Source: GCA-002779465 sp964596535
GTDB lineage: Bacteria > Desulfobacterota > Desulfobacteria > Desulfobacterales > UBA2156
DNA length: 64,000 nucleotides
NCBI GenBank assembly: GCA_964596535.1
Contig: CAZQUR010000003.1
Coordinates: 9,412 to 73,411, forward strand
Reading direction: 5' to 3'
Shown here: one piece after another, positions 27,656-36,096 of the stretch
How positions within the stretch are numbered: position 1 is the first letter of the stretch
Layout: every line of letters starts with the position of its first letter
The notes under the pieces: model-generated
Databases searched by the model: none
What the model was told of the DNA's origin: nothing
The model's input: only the letters and a program-made list of their open reading frames with translations
Program-made: the position numbers and the translations under genes

Positions 27656-27844
27656 ATGGACTTTTTTTTAAGCGTGATGGGGATGGTGATGGTGGTGGAG
27701 GGCCTGCCGTATTTTGCCTTTCCGGAAAAGATGAAATCCTGGGTGAAAAAAATCGAAACCCTCAACGACAAAAGCCTGCGGAAATTGGGATTGACACTGA
27801 TGGTCTTGGGGGTGTTTTTCGTCTACCTGGGAACCAGGGGATAA
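27656..27844 (+). CDS. DUF2065 (YjeT-like) small membrane protein
   Basis: 62 residues with two membrane segments (about 2-20 and 44-59) joined by a basic amphipathic loop (FPEKMKSWVKKIETLNDK). VEGLPYFAFP and the final LGLTLMVLGVFFVYLGT match the YjeT/DUF2065 pattern. An AAAGGAAA ribosome-binding site precedes the ATG, and queA follows after 3 bases. Function unknown in the family. Confidence 0.85.
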   Translation: MDFFLSVMGMVMVVEGLPYFAFPEKMKSWVKKIETLNDKSLRKLGLTLMVLGVFFVYLGTRG

Positions 27845-27847
27845 CCC

Positions 27848-28909
27848 ATGTTTGATCTTTCGGATTACGCGTACACGCTTCCCGAGGAATGCATCGCGCT
27901 CCAACCGGCGCCCCAACGGGACCGCTCCCGCCTTTTGCTTTTGAACCGGCAAACGGGAAAGACGGCCCATTATTTTTTTTCGGATCTGCCCGACCTGTTG
28001 CGTTCCGATGATCTTGTCGTGGTCAACAATACCAAAGTCATTCCCGGGCGCCTTTTTGGAAAGAAAGCCACCGGCGGAAAGGTGGAAGTCCTCTTCCTCG
28101 ACTTGCCCGCGGCCCTGGATAAATCCGGGGAAAAGGGTTTCATTGTCTGTAAATGCCTGGTTAAAAGCGCCAAGCGTCCCAAAAAAGGAACGCGGCTTTT
28201 TTTTCATGATCACCTGGAAGGCGAAGTGACGGGGGGACAAAATGGATGCTACACGGTGGCGTTTTCTTTTGAAGGCGACTTCATGGGACTCCTGTATCGC
28301 CTCGGGTGCGTCCCCTTGCCCCCCTATATCCGCCGGGAGTCTGGAATGCCGACCCCCGAAGATGCCAGGGCTTACCAGACCGTTTATGCCTCTTCCGAAG
28401 GGGCGGTGGCCGCCCCCACCGCCGGACTGCATTTCACTCCCGAACTTCTCACAAAACTCAAGGAAAGGGGGATCACCCTTGTTGAGATCACCCTGCACGT
28501 GGGATACGGCACTTTTTTACCCGTCCGGAAGACGGATATCCGGGAGCACCGCATGCATCCGGAAACCTATGCCGTCTCCAAAGGGGCCGCCGGAGCGATT
28601 CGAGCGGCCAGAACCAGGGGTTCCCGCATCGTGGCGGTGGGGACCACCTGTGTCCGGACCCTGGAATTTATCTCGGATGAAACGGGAAGAATTGAATCCG
28701 GGAGGGGCCGGTGCGGCCTTTTTATTTATCCGGGGTATCGGTTCAAGGTCATCGACGGTCTTGTCACCAATTTCCATCTGCCCCAATCCACGCTGTTGAT
28801 GCTCGTGTCCGCCTTTGCCGGCCGGAAGCGGATTTTGAACGCGTACCGGGAAGCGATCCGAATGGGGTATCGGTTCTACAGCTACGGGGATGCCATGTTG
28901 ATTCTGTGA
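27848..28909 (+). CDS. queA: S-adenosylmethionine:tRNA ribosyltransferase-isomerase
   Basis: 353 residues, usual QueA size. Hallmarks: FDLSDYAYTLPEECIALQP, VVVNNTKVIPGRLFG, PLPPYIRRE, AAPTAGLHFTPELL, GYGTFLPVR and TNFHLPQSTLLMLVSAFAG. It transfers and isomerises the ribose of AdoMet onto preQ1 in tRNA, the penultimate step to queuosine. It is directly upstream of tgt, the classic pairing. No queG or queH was seen in the window. Confidence 0.97.
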   Translation: MFDLSDYAYTLPEECIALQPAPQRDRSRLLLLNRQTGKTAHYFFSDLPDLLRSDDLVVVNNTKVIPGRLFGKKATGGKVEVLFLDLPAALDKSGEKGFIVCKCLVKSAKRPKKGTRLFFHDHLEGEVTGGQNGCYTVAFSFEGDFMGLLYRLGCVPLPPYIRRESGMPTPEDARAYQTVYASSEGAVAAPTAGLHFTPELLTKLKERGITLVEITLHVGYGTFLPVRKTDIREHRMHPETYAVSKGAAGAIRAARTRGSRIVAVGTTCVRTLEFISDETGRIESGRGRCGLFIYPGYRFKVIDGLVTNFHLPQSTLLMLVSAFAGRKRILNAYREAIRMGYRFYSYGDAMLIL

Positions 28910-28919
28910 AGACGGAAAA

Positions 28920-29015
28920 GGATCCAAGGATCCAAGGGTTCAAGGATTCGAGGGTTCAAGGATTCGAGGGTTCAAGGATTCGAGGGTTCAAGGATTCGAG
29001 GGGTCGAGGGGTCGA
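28920..29015 (+). repeat. Tandem array of twelve 8-bp units
   Basis: Consecutive octamers of the form GG-N-T/G-Y-C-R-A: two GGATCCAA, then four alternating pairs of GGGTTCAA and GGATTCGA, then two GGGGTCGA. It exactly fills the queA-tgt gap and ends in GGTGGG, which serves as the tgt ribosome-binding site. Similar octamers recur at 52599. Confidence 0.9.
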
Positions 29016-29023
29016 GGTGGGAA

Positions 29024-30127
29024 ATGTTTGCCGTTCAATTTCAGTGTCATGATTCGAGGGCGCGCCGGGGGGTTTTAAAAACCGGACGGGGAGAGATTCA
29101 AACGCCCGTGTTTATGCCGGTGGGAACCCTGGGAACCGTGAAGGCCCTGACTCCCGAAGATTTAAAAGCCGCCGGGGCCTCTATCCTGTTGGGAAACACC
29201 TACCACCTCTATTTGCGCCCCGGGCTGGAGGTGATCGACCGGTTTTCCGGGCTCCACGCCTTCATGCACTGGGAGCGGCCGATCCTGACGGACAGCGGCG
29301 GGTTCCAGGTCTTTTCCCTGGCGAAGCTGGCCCGTATCACGGAAAAAGGGGTGACGTTCCAGTCCCACATCAACGGATCCGCCCATCACCTCACCCCTGA
29401 AAAAGCGCTGGAGATCCAGCATCGCCTCGGTTCGGACATCCTCATGTGCCTGGACAACTGTGTTGCCTATCCGGCGGAAATCGACACCGTCGCCAACGGC
29501 GTGGCGCTGACCACGCACTGGGCCCGGCGCTCCAAGGCGGCCTGGGAGAAAACCGGCAACGGCGCGCTTTTCGGGATCATTCAAGGCGGCGTATGGAAAG
29601 ATTTGAGGAAAAGATCCGTGGAGGAACTGGCAGCCATCGAATTCCCCGGATATGCCGTGGGCGGTTTGAGTGTGGGAGAGCCCAAAGACGCCCTCATGGA
29701 AACCGCCGCCTTTACCCTGGAAAGGCTTCCCGAGGAGAAGCCCCGGTACGTGATGGGGGTAGGGACGCCGGAGGATCTGGTGGAACTGGTGGCGTTGGGG
29801 GCGGACATGTTCGACTGTGTCCTACCCACCCGGAACGCCCGGAACGGATCCCTTTTCACGTCTTTCGGCACGGTCAACATCTGCAACGCCGTCCACCGAT
29901 TCGCCACCGGGCCCCCGGACCCGGAGTGCACCTGTTATACCTGCAAGAACTATAGTCGGGCCTATCTGCGGCATTTGTACCTGGCCAGGGAGCTTCTGGC
30001 CTACCGGCTCAATACGATCCACAATATCACGTATTATCTCAATTTGATGGCACAGATGCAAAGCGCCATTGCCCAGGGACGGTTTATGTCTTTTAAAAAA
30101 GCGTTTTACCATCGCCGGCAAATGTGA
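29024..30127 (+). CDS. tgt: Queuine tRNA-ribosyltransferase
   Basis: 367 residues. Nucleophile and substrate motifs are present: PVFMPVGTLGTVKALTPEDL, LLGNTYHLYLRPG, LTDSGGFQVFSLA, GGLSVGEP, and the zinc site CTCYTCKNYSRAYLRHL. Tgt exchanges G34 for preQ1 in tRNAs with GUN anticodons. The start follows GAGGTGGGAA, whose purine box is the tail of the octamer array. Confidence 0.97.
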   Translation: MFAVQFQCHDSRARRGVLKTGRGEIQTPVFMPVGTLGTVKALTPEDLKAAGASILLGNTYHLYLRPGLEVIDRFSGLHAFMHWERPILTDSGGFQVFSLAKLARITEKGVTFQSHINGSAHHLTPEKALEIQHRLGSDILMCLDNCVAYPAEIDTVANGVALTTHWARRSKAAWEKTGNGALFGIIQGGVWKDLRKRSVEELAAIEFPGYAVGGLSVGEPKDALMETAAFTLERLPEEKPRYVMGVGTPEDLVELVALGADMFDCVLPTRNARNGSLFTSFGTVNICNAVHRFATGPPDPECTCYTCKNYSRAYLRHLYLARELLAYRLNTIHNITYYLNLMAQMQSAIAQGRFMSFKKAFYHRRQM

Positions 30128-30231
30128 TGCGCCCGCAAAAACCTTTTCACGGGTTTGACAATTGTGATATGGTCCCCTGGACGGCCGAAAGCCCTTTTGG
30201 ACAGTTACAACCCAATGGAAGGAAGCATCTC

Positions 30232-30453
30232 ATGAAAGAAAAAGTGGAAAAGGCCATTGAGAAAATCAGGCCCATGCTGGTGAGAGACGGCGGCAACGTC
30301 GAACTGGTGGAGATCGTCGACGGCGTGGTCAAGGTCCGTCTCCAGGGGGCGTGTGCCGGATGCCCCATGTCTCAGATGACCCTCAAAAACGGCATCGAGC
30401 GTTTGATCAAGGAAGACGTTCCCGAGGTCAAGTCCGTGGTGGCGGTGGACTGA
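30232..30453 (+). CDS. NifU-like C-terminal (NFU) iron-sulfur scaffold/carrier protein
   Basis: 73 residues consisting of a single NFU domain: EKIRPMLVRDGGNVELVEI and the cluster-binding CAGCPMSQMTLKNGIE with the CXXC pair. It should carry a [4Fe-4S] cluster to apo-enzymes. The start was chosen at MKEKVEKAIEK because AAGGAAG lies just upstream. It follows tgt by about 100 bases and precedes an aminotransferase. Confidence 0.92.
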   Translation: MKEKVEKAIEKIRPMLVRDGGNVELVEIVDGVVKVRLQGACAGCPMSQMTLKNGIERLIKEDVPEVKSVVAVD

Positions 30454-30529
30454 CCCGATTCGAATCCCGGCCCCGATCCCGGCTTTCGCCGGAAGACCGT
30501 TTCGGTGGGGGCGGAACATGGAGGTTTTC

Positions 30530-31711
30530 ATGACGATTGCCAAGAAGATCGAGACGATGCAGGCCAAGCAATCCTGGATCCGGAAGATGTTCGAAGAAGG
30601 GGCGAGACTGAAAGCCGAACACGGCGCGCAAAATGTTTTCGATTTCAGCCTCGGAAACCCCAACATTCCGCCCCCGGAACGATTCAGGGAAGTTCTTCGG
30701 GATTTGATCGACTCCGAAAAACCGGGGGATCACGGTTACATGCCCAATGTGGGGTATCCGTTTGTACGCAACGCCGTCGCCGAATATCTTTCCCGGGAAC
30801 AGGAAACGCCGGTCACCGAAGCGGAGATCATCATGACCTGCGGCGCCGCCGGTGCCCTCAACGCCGTCTTGAAGGCGATTCTGGACCCGGGAGACGAAGT
30901 CATCTGCCCGGCGCCCTATTTCGTGGAGTACAGTACCTATGCGGACAACCACGGCGGCGTGCTTCGGACCGTATCCACGCAAGACGATTTCACACTCGAT
31001 TTGAACGCCGTTTCCGCTGCGGTGACGGACAAGACCAAGGCGGTTTTGATCAATTCCCCCAACAACCCCACCGGCCAGATTTATTCCGAGGAAAGCCTCC
31101 GGGCCTTAGGAAACCTGCTTTCGGAAAAGGGCCGGGCCTTGAATCGGACTCTTTTCCTGATCTCGGATGAACCCTACCGGAAGATCGTCTATGACGGGGT
31201 GCGGGTGCCGGGTATTTTTTCCTGCTACCAGGATACCGTCATCGTGACGTCGTATTCCAAGGATCTGTCCATCCCCGGGGAACGGATCGGGTTCATTGCG
31301 GTGAACCCCGCTGCCACCCATCGGCCGGCCCTTTTGGGGGGATTGGCCCTGGCCAACCGGATCCTCGGATTTGTCAATGCACCGGCGTTGATGCAGCGGG
31401 CGGTGGCCGCCCTCCAGGGTGTGACGGCGGATCTTGATGCATATGCCCGGAAACGAAAACTCCTGTGCGAAGGGCTGGCGGAGTGCGGATACGAATTCGC
31501 CGAACCCAAGGGCGCTTTTTATCTTTTCCCCAAATCCCCCATTCCCGACGACGTGGCCTTTGTCCGCGCCCTCCAGGAAGAATTGATCCTGGCCGTGCCG
31601 GGAAGCGGGTTCATGGGCCCGGGACACTTCCGATTGGCCTTTTGCGTGGATGACGACACCATCGTCAATGCCATGCCCGGCTTCAGGCGCGCCATAAAAA
31701 AAAATCAATAA
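30530..31711 (+). CDS. Class I/II PLP-dependent aminotransferase
   Basis: 393 residues from ATG 30530, 5 bases after GGAGGT; the ATG at 30518 has no such site. The PLP fold has SLGNPNIPPPE, GAAGALNAVLKAIL, INSPNNPTGQIYSEE, the SDEPYRKIVYDG Asp region and the probable lysine SYSKDLSIPGERIGF. It resembles aspartate-type aminotransferases of the AspC-like group; the amino donor cannot be named. It is followed after 16 bases by methylmalonyl-CoA epimerase. Confidence 0.92.
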   Translation: MTIAKKIETMQAKQSWIRKMFEEGARLKAEHGAQNVFDFSLGNPNIPPPERFREVLRDLIDSEKPGDHGYMPNVGYPFVRNAVAEYLSREQETPVTEAEIIMTCGAAGALNAVLKAILDPGDEVICPAPYFVEYSTYADNHGGVLRTVSTQDDFTLDLNAVSAAVTDKTKAVLINSPNNPTGQIYSEESLRALGNLLSEKGRALNRTLFLISDEPYRKIVYDGVRVPGIFSCYQDTVIVTSYSKDLSIPGERIGFIAVNPAATHRPALLGGLALANRILGFVNAPALMQRAVAALQGVTADLDAYARKRKLLCEGLAECGYEFAEPKGAFYLFPKSPIPDDVAFVRALQEELILAVPGSGFMGPGHFRLAFCVDDDTIVNAMPGFRRAIKKNQ

Positions 31712-31727
31712 CACCGGAGAAACACCC

Positions 31728-32129
31728 ATGAAGATTTTAAAGATCGATCATTTGGGGATTGCGGTAAAGAGCATCGATGCCGGAAAAGCCTTTTGGACGG
31801 ATATTCTGGGGCTTCCCTTCGAAGGGACCGAAACGGTGGCGGAACAAAAAGTGACCACTGCCTTTTTCCCGGTGGGAGAAAGTGAAGTGGAACTTTTGGA
31901 AACCACGGCCCCTGACGGTCCCGTGGCCAAACACATCGAAAAGCGCGGGGAAGGGATCCAGCACGTGGCCTTTCGTGTGGAAAACATCGAGGAAGCGTTG
32001 GCGTTTTTAAAGGAGAACGGCGTGGCCCTCATCGACCCGGTCCCCCGGAAAGGGGCCGGCGGGGCGAAAATCGCCTTTTTACATCCCAAGGCGACAAACG
32101 GTGTCCTCGTGGAGCTTTGTGAACGGTGA
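31728..32129 (+). CDS. mce: Methylmalonyl-CoA epimerase
   Basis: 133 residues, one vicinal-oxygen-chelate domain pair. Metal ligands are visible: His in IDHLGIAVKS, Glu in VELLE, His in GIQHVAFRVENI and Glu in VLVELCE. It interconverts (S)- and (R)-methylmalonyl-CoA, the step between the transcarboxylase (50780-54745) and the mutase (48362-50497) in this window. Thus the pathway is complete here although split over two loci. Confidence 0.94.
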   Translation: MKILKIDHLGIAVKSIDAGKAFWTDILGLPFEGTETVAEQKVTTAFFPVGESEVELLETTAPDGPVAKHIEKRGEGIQHVAFRVENIEEALAFLKENGVALIDPVPRKGAGGAKIAFLHPKATNGVLVELCER

Positions 32130-32263
32130 CGGCGTTGTGAACGGTTTTATTTCGGCGCCGCGAACCCTGTGCCAACGGAGTGCACGATGCGGACGCCGCG
32201 TTGCATGGGATTCACATTTCACGATTTCATGAAACAAAAAGACGGAGAAGGGAGCCTTGAGCC

Positions 32264-33049
32264 ATGACGAGAAACGGGAAAAAAGGGTGGATACTATGCG
32301 GCGTCATGCTGTTTGTGTTGGGAGGATCTTTTCCGGCCGTCGCTCAGCAGATGGCCGCCGATTCGGACCCATGGTCCTTTTCCATCGCCCCGTATTTATG
32401 GATGGCGGGAATCGACGGGGACATCACGATTCAGGGCCAGCGGGCCTCCGTGGATGCCGCTTTTGATGACGTCTGGTCGGATCTCGATTTCGGCGGGCAG
32501 GTCCATGTGGAGGTGGGAAAGGGGCGATGGGGGGCGTTCATCGATCCCACCTATTCGGAATTGACCGTGGAGGAAAACACGGCGGCAGGGCGAATCGAGG
32601 CAGAAACCAGCATCTGGCTCCTCGAGTTCGGGGGGTATTATCGCGCCGTGGGGTTTTTTGAAAACCAACGTATCGCGCCTGAGTTTCATCTGGATGTTCT
32701 GGGTGGTGGTCGGTTCTGGGATGTCACCGGCAAGATCAGAAGCCCCTATTTGGGGCAACCCGAACAGACGGTGGATTGGCTCGATCCTTTTATCGGGTTG
32801 CGGATCTGGGTTCCCATGACCCCGAAGGCGGCCTTCAACGCCCGGGGGGATATCGGGGGTCTGGGTGCCGGGTCGGACTTCACCTTTAATTTCACGGCCA
32901 AATTCGGCTACGATTTTACACCCGTTTTCAGCGGATGGCTGGGATATCGGATCCTGAGCGTCGATTACGGGGACGGAAGCGGCTCCAGCCGCTTCGAGTT
33001 CGATACCACCTGGCACGGCCCCTTCGTCGGCTTCATGCTTCGGTTTTAG
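32264..33049 (+). CDS. Outer-membrane beta-barrel-like protein
   Basis: 261 residues. A signal peptide (KKGWILCGVMLFVLGGSFPA) ends at VAQ-QM. The mature part has alternating aromatic/polar strands (WSFSIAPYLWMAGIDGDITI, GWLGYRILSVDYGDG) and ends in Phe (FVGFMLRF), as outer-membrane barrels do. No specific family is recognised beyond this shape. GGGAG precedes the ATG by 8 bases. Confidence 0.8.
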   Translation: MTRNGKKGWILCGVMLFVLGGSFPAVAQQMAADSDPWSFSIAPYLWMAGIDGDITIQGQRASVDAAFDDVWSDLDFGGQVHVEVGKGRWGAFIDPTYSELTVEENTAAGRIEAETSIWLLEFGGYYRAVGFFENQRIAPEFHLDVLGGGRFWDVTGKIRSPYLGQPEQTVDWLDPFIGLRIWVPMTPKAAFNARGDIGGLGAGSDFTFNFTAKFGYDFTPVFSGWLGYRILSVDYGDGSGSSRFEFDTTWHGPFVGFMLRF

Positions 33050-33293
33050 GCGGAGCCGAAACGCACAAAACGTTTCAGCCCCGCGGATCAAACGGCAACG
33101 TCACCTCGAAGAGGCTTTCCCGGAATTTTCCGGCGGGAAAGACCTGTAGCGGCGCGATCATACCCATGTCCCTTTGCCCACGCCCATTGGAGGCATATCC
33201 GGATCTTTGTTTTAAGCCTTCCTTTCTTAAAATCGCTTCCCTTGACGCTGCCTTATACGGCGGATCTTGCGGGAATCGTTACGGTTACGAAAC

Positions 33294-35279
33294 ATGGACA
33301 CGTTGAAGACAATATATTTTCTCAGTTTGAACCCGATCCATTTCATTCCCTATGCGTACGGCCTGCTGCGCAGCTATGTGGAGCAAAATCCTGTCATTTC
33401 AAAGAATTATACATGGGAAGAGCCGATCTGTGACATGAATTCCACCGGGGTCGTCGCTGCACGAATCGAAAACCCGGCGGTGTTGTTTGCTTCCTGCTAC
33501 GTGTGGAATCACAATCAGCATGCGGCAATCGCCGCCGCGGTCAAAAAACGCCATCCCGGTTGCCGGGTTGTCTTCGGGGGGCCGCATATCCCGGACAACA
33601 GCGCTGAGTATTTGGACGCGCACCCTTACATCGATGTACTGGTGCACGGCGAAGGGGAAATTCCGGCCGAGGCGCTTCTCCTCGCCTTTCTGAACAAATC
33701 TGTCCGGCTGGCGGGTATCCGGGGAATCAGCTACCGGCAAAACGGCCGGGTCTTCCGGTCGAAGACATCCGCTCGCCTTCCAGAACCGCTGCCGATCCCC
33801 AGCCCTTATCTCAACGGCCTTTTCGACCGTTACCTGGCGCACGCCGCCGCCAATGTCATCGCCTTGTGGGAAACCAATCGGGGATGTCCCTATTCCTGCT
33901 CGTTTTGCGACTGGGGTGTTCGCACGACCAATAAAATCCGTACGCACGATCTGAATAAGATCACCGTTGAAATTGCCTATATGGCCAAGAAAAAGATAGA
34001 GGATATATATATAACGGATTGCAATTTCGGTCTTTTCAAACGCGATGTCGAGATTGCCGGAAGGCTGATCGAGAGTCATCAGGAAACCGGTTTTCCAAAG
34101 CGCGTCCGCATCCAATTCGCCAAAAAATCCAATGAGCGGGTGTATGAAATCAGCCGGATGATGCACGAAAACGGTATGTTGTGGGGGACCACGTTATCCA
34201 TGCAAAGCGTGGACCGGCGCGTACTCGAGACCATCCATCGGCAGTTTTTGGGGCTCGACGGTTACAGAGAATTAAAGGAAAAATATCGCCGGGCCGGCAT
34301 TCCGACATACACCGAACTCATCTTGGGGTTACCCTTGGAAACACGGGAAAGTTTCGTTCGCGGCATCTGCACCCTTTTTGAAATCGGCATGCACGATGAT
34401 ATCCGGGTTTTTGAATTGGCCCTGCTTCCCAACGCCCCCATCAGCCAACCGGCGTCGAGAAGAAAATTCGGCCTCAAGACCCAGATGAAACCGTTACGGA
34501 CACCCGTCCCCGGCATCCCAACGGAATATGTCGAACTGGTTGTGGAAACCGCCCACATGACAAACAGTGACTGGGCCTATTGCCTGCTCTTCGCGGAAAC
34601 GATCCAGGCGTTGCACAACGGGGGATACACTCGGTTTTTATCGATTTACCTGCATGAATCCGGACTCATGACGTACGCGGCGTTTTACGAGGGCCTCTTG
34701 AAACACCTGTTGCAAAGGGACAGGGATGCCGCATCGGTTCCATTCCGCCGTATCCGGCAATTGATTCAAGATTTCCATGACGATCCGAAAATGCCGCAGA
34801 TCAATCGAGTGAACAGTCAACCGGATCTGATGACCTTTTTACGCCGGTACAATCCCAAGCGAAAAGCATGGCAGATGTGGGCCTATCTGTGGATGGCGTT
34901 GTCCGAAGAAAAAACAGCATTCTATGACCGTATTTTGCTGTTTTTACAGGAATCGGGCGTCTTGGTCGATGACACCATCCGGGATTTAATCGAATACCAG
35001 CGGGAAATCATGCTGAGTTCCGACTATGATCCGATCACAAACAAACAGGTGACCCACCAATACAATTGGTTTGAATACTTTTTTCAGGGTGGTCCGCTGA
35101 AACGCGAAAAAACCACGATTCTGTACACCGATACGCATATGGGGCCTTCCCTGCAGTACGAAATCGAAAAAGGCAATCTCCAAAAATACGTCTCGGCCGC
35201 CATCGGCCTGTCATATCCTTACACCAAACATCACCATTTTTTTCACCAGCCGGGTAAAGCGATCATCACGGCCTTCTAA
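33294..35279 (+). CDS. B12-binding-domain radical SAM protein
   Basis: About 661 residues from ATG 33294; a TTG at 33267 is possible and neither has a strong ribosome-binding site. The N-terminal cobalamin-binding-type Rossmann domain has VVFGGPHIPDNSAEYL and VLVHGEGEIPAEALL, without a clear DXHXXG. The radical SAM core follows with the Fe-S motif CX3CX2C in NRGCPYSCSFCDWG. The C-terminal ~280 residues are unfamiliar. Codon use is more A/T-rich than in neighbours. No partner genes adjoin it, so the substrate is unknown. Confidence 0.88.
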   Translation: MDTLKTIYFLSLNPIHFIPYAYGLLRSYVEQNPVISKNYTWEEPICDMNSTGVVAARIENPAVLFASCYVWNHNQHAAIAAAVKKRHPGCRVVFGGPHIPDNSAEYLDAHPYIDVLVHGEGEIPAEALLLAFLNKSVRLAGIRGISYRQNGRVFRSKTSARLPEPLPIPSPYLNGLFDRYLAHAAANVIALWETNRGCPYSCSFCDWGVRTTNKIRTHDLNKITVEIAYMAKKKIEDIYITDCNFGLFKRDVEIAGRLIESHQETGFPKRVRIQFAKKSNERVYEISRMMHENGMLWGTTLSMQSVDRRVLETIHRQFLGLDGYRELKEKYRRAGIPTYTELILGLPLETRESFVRGICTLFEIGMHDDIRVFELALLPNAPISQPASRRKFGLKTQMKPLRTPVPGIPTEYVELVVETAHMTNSDWAYCLLFAETIQALHNGGYTRFLSIYLHESGLMTYAAFYEGLLKHLLQRDRDAASVPFRRIRQLIQDFHDDPKMPQINRVNSQPDLMTFLRRYNPKRKAWQMWAYLWMALSEEKTAFYDRILLFLQESGVLVDDTIRDLIEYQREIMLSSDYDPITNKQVTHQYNWFEYFFQGGPLKREKTTILYTDTHMGPSLQYEIEKGNLQKYVSAAIGLSYPYTKHHHFFHQPGKAIITAF

Positions 35280-35361
35280 AGACCCCCCCCCTCTCGCGCG
35301 CGGCGGCGGGGAGATTCAAACGGGAAGATAAGCGCGCGTGGTTGCCGAACCGGTTGCGGTT

Positions 35362-36096
35362 TTATCTTGGATGCATTTTAACGATCTCCGATGCCATTTC
35401 CCGGGAAAAAGCGGCCAAAAGACGGTTCTGGGCGGCGATGTACGCCGAATACGCCGCATCGTCCACGGGCGCTTCAAGGAACGTCTTTTTCACCACCGGC
35501 GGACGGTCGTCGCTTCGGGGACCCCGCATGGACCAGGTCGCGGCGAAGACCGCCTTTTGCCCCAGGGTCCCTTCGAAACGATGGACTCTCACAAAGATCC
35601 GGATGTCCGGGTCCGAAATGCCGTCCCAAGGGAAGGAAACGACCCTTTCGGATTGTAGCAGAACGGAAAGGTTTTCCGCCAAAACAATCGAGATTTCTTC
35701 CTGTAACACCCCGGCCCAGCGATGATATTCGGAAAGCGTCAACCGGTTTTGACCGGCGGTGGTGACAATCTGGGGACGGTTGTAGATCTCGGGCAATTCG
35801 ATGGGGCCGACGCCCACCAAAAGGTCCTTGGGAATACCGGCGTTCGTTTGTTGTAGGGGATTTCCGGCCATGGACGCCAGCGCGTAAAAGTGCACCGGTG
35901 TGGACGGTCCCCGGCATCCGAAACTTCCCAGAAGGATGATTCCGGCTGCCAGCCACACCGCATGCTTCCTTTGAGAGAATACAATCTTTGACAAGATCGT
36001 AAAAAGGCCGATTTTGTTCGCGCCGCAACCCTTTTCGGGAGATCCAAAGGGTTTCGCAAAAAGCCTTTTGACCGGACCATTCAATCCCTCGATCAT
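35362..36096 (-). CDS. pqiC: PqiC/DUF330 ABC-transport auxiliary lipoprotein
   Basis: 244 residues from the ATG that overlaps the pqiB stop codon (ATGA). The lipobox LLGSFGC is at about residues 55-61, preceded by a hydrophobic helix. Downstream, VGVGPIELPEIYNRPQIV and EYHRWAGVLQEEI are typical of PqiC-type lipoproteins. Residues ~12-37 are encoded by a dispersed repeat (35995-36070), so the signal peptide has an abnormally long front. A GTG at 35958 with AAAGGAAG upstream would give a normal but weakly charged leader. It probably tethers the MCE protein to the outer membrane. Confidence 0.85.
   Translation of the reverse strand: MIEGLNGPVKRLFAKPFGSPEKGCGANKIGLFTILSKIVFSQRKHAVWLAAGIILLGSFGCRGPSTPVHFYALASMAGNPLQQTNAGIPKDLLVGVGPIELPEIYNRPQIVTTAGQNRLTLSEYHRWAGVLQEEISIVLAENLSVLLQSERVVSFPWDGISDPDIRIFVRVHRFEGTLGQKAVFAATWSMRGPRSDDRPPVVKKTFLEAPVDDAAYSAYIAAQNRLLAAFSREMASEIVKMHPR
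35995..36070 (+). repeat. Dispersed repeat family C, copy 1, inside the pqiC 5' end
   Basis: Bases 35997-36021 (TCGTAAAAAGGCCGATTTTG and five more) are identical to 60643-60667, and both continue with G-rich/C-rich GCAACCC. The right end GTTTCGCAAAAAGCC is a loose inverted copy of the left end. Confidence 0.75.

Noticed and set aside
28920..29015. CRISPR-like array
   Set aside because: Units are contiguous octamers without spacers; no cas genes.
33241..33262. TTGACG ... TTATACGG as promoter for the radical SAM gene
   Set aside because: The boxes are too close for a sigma-70 promoter.
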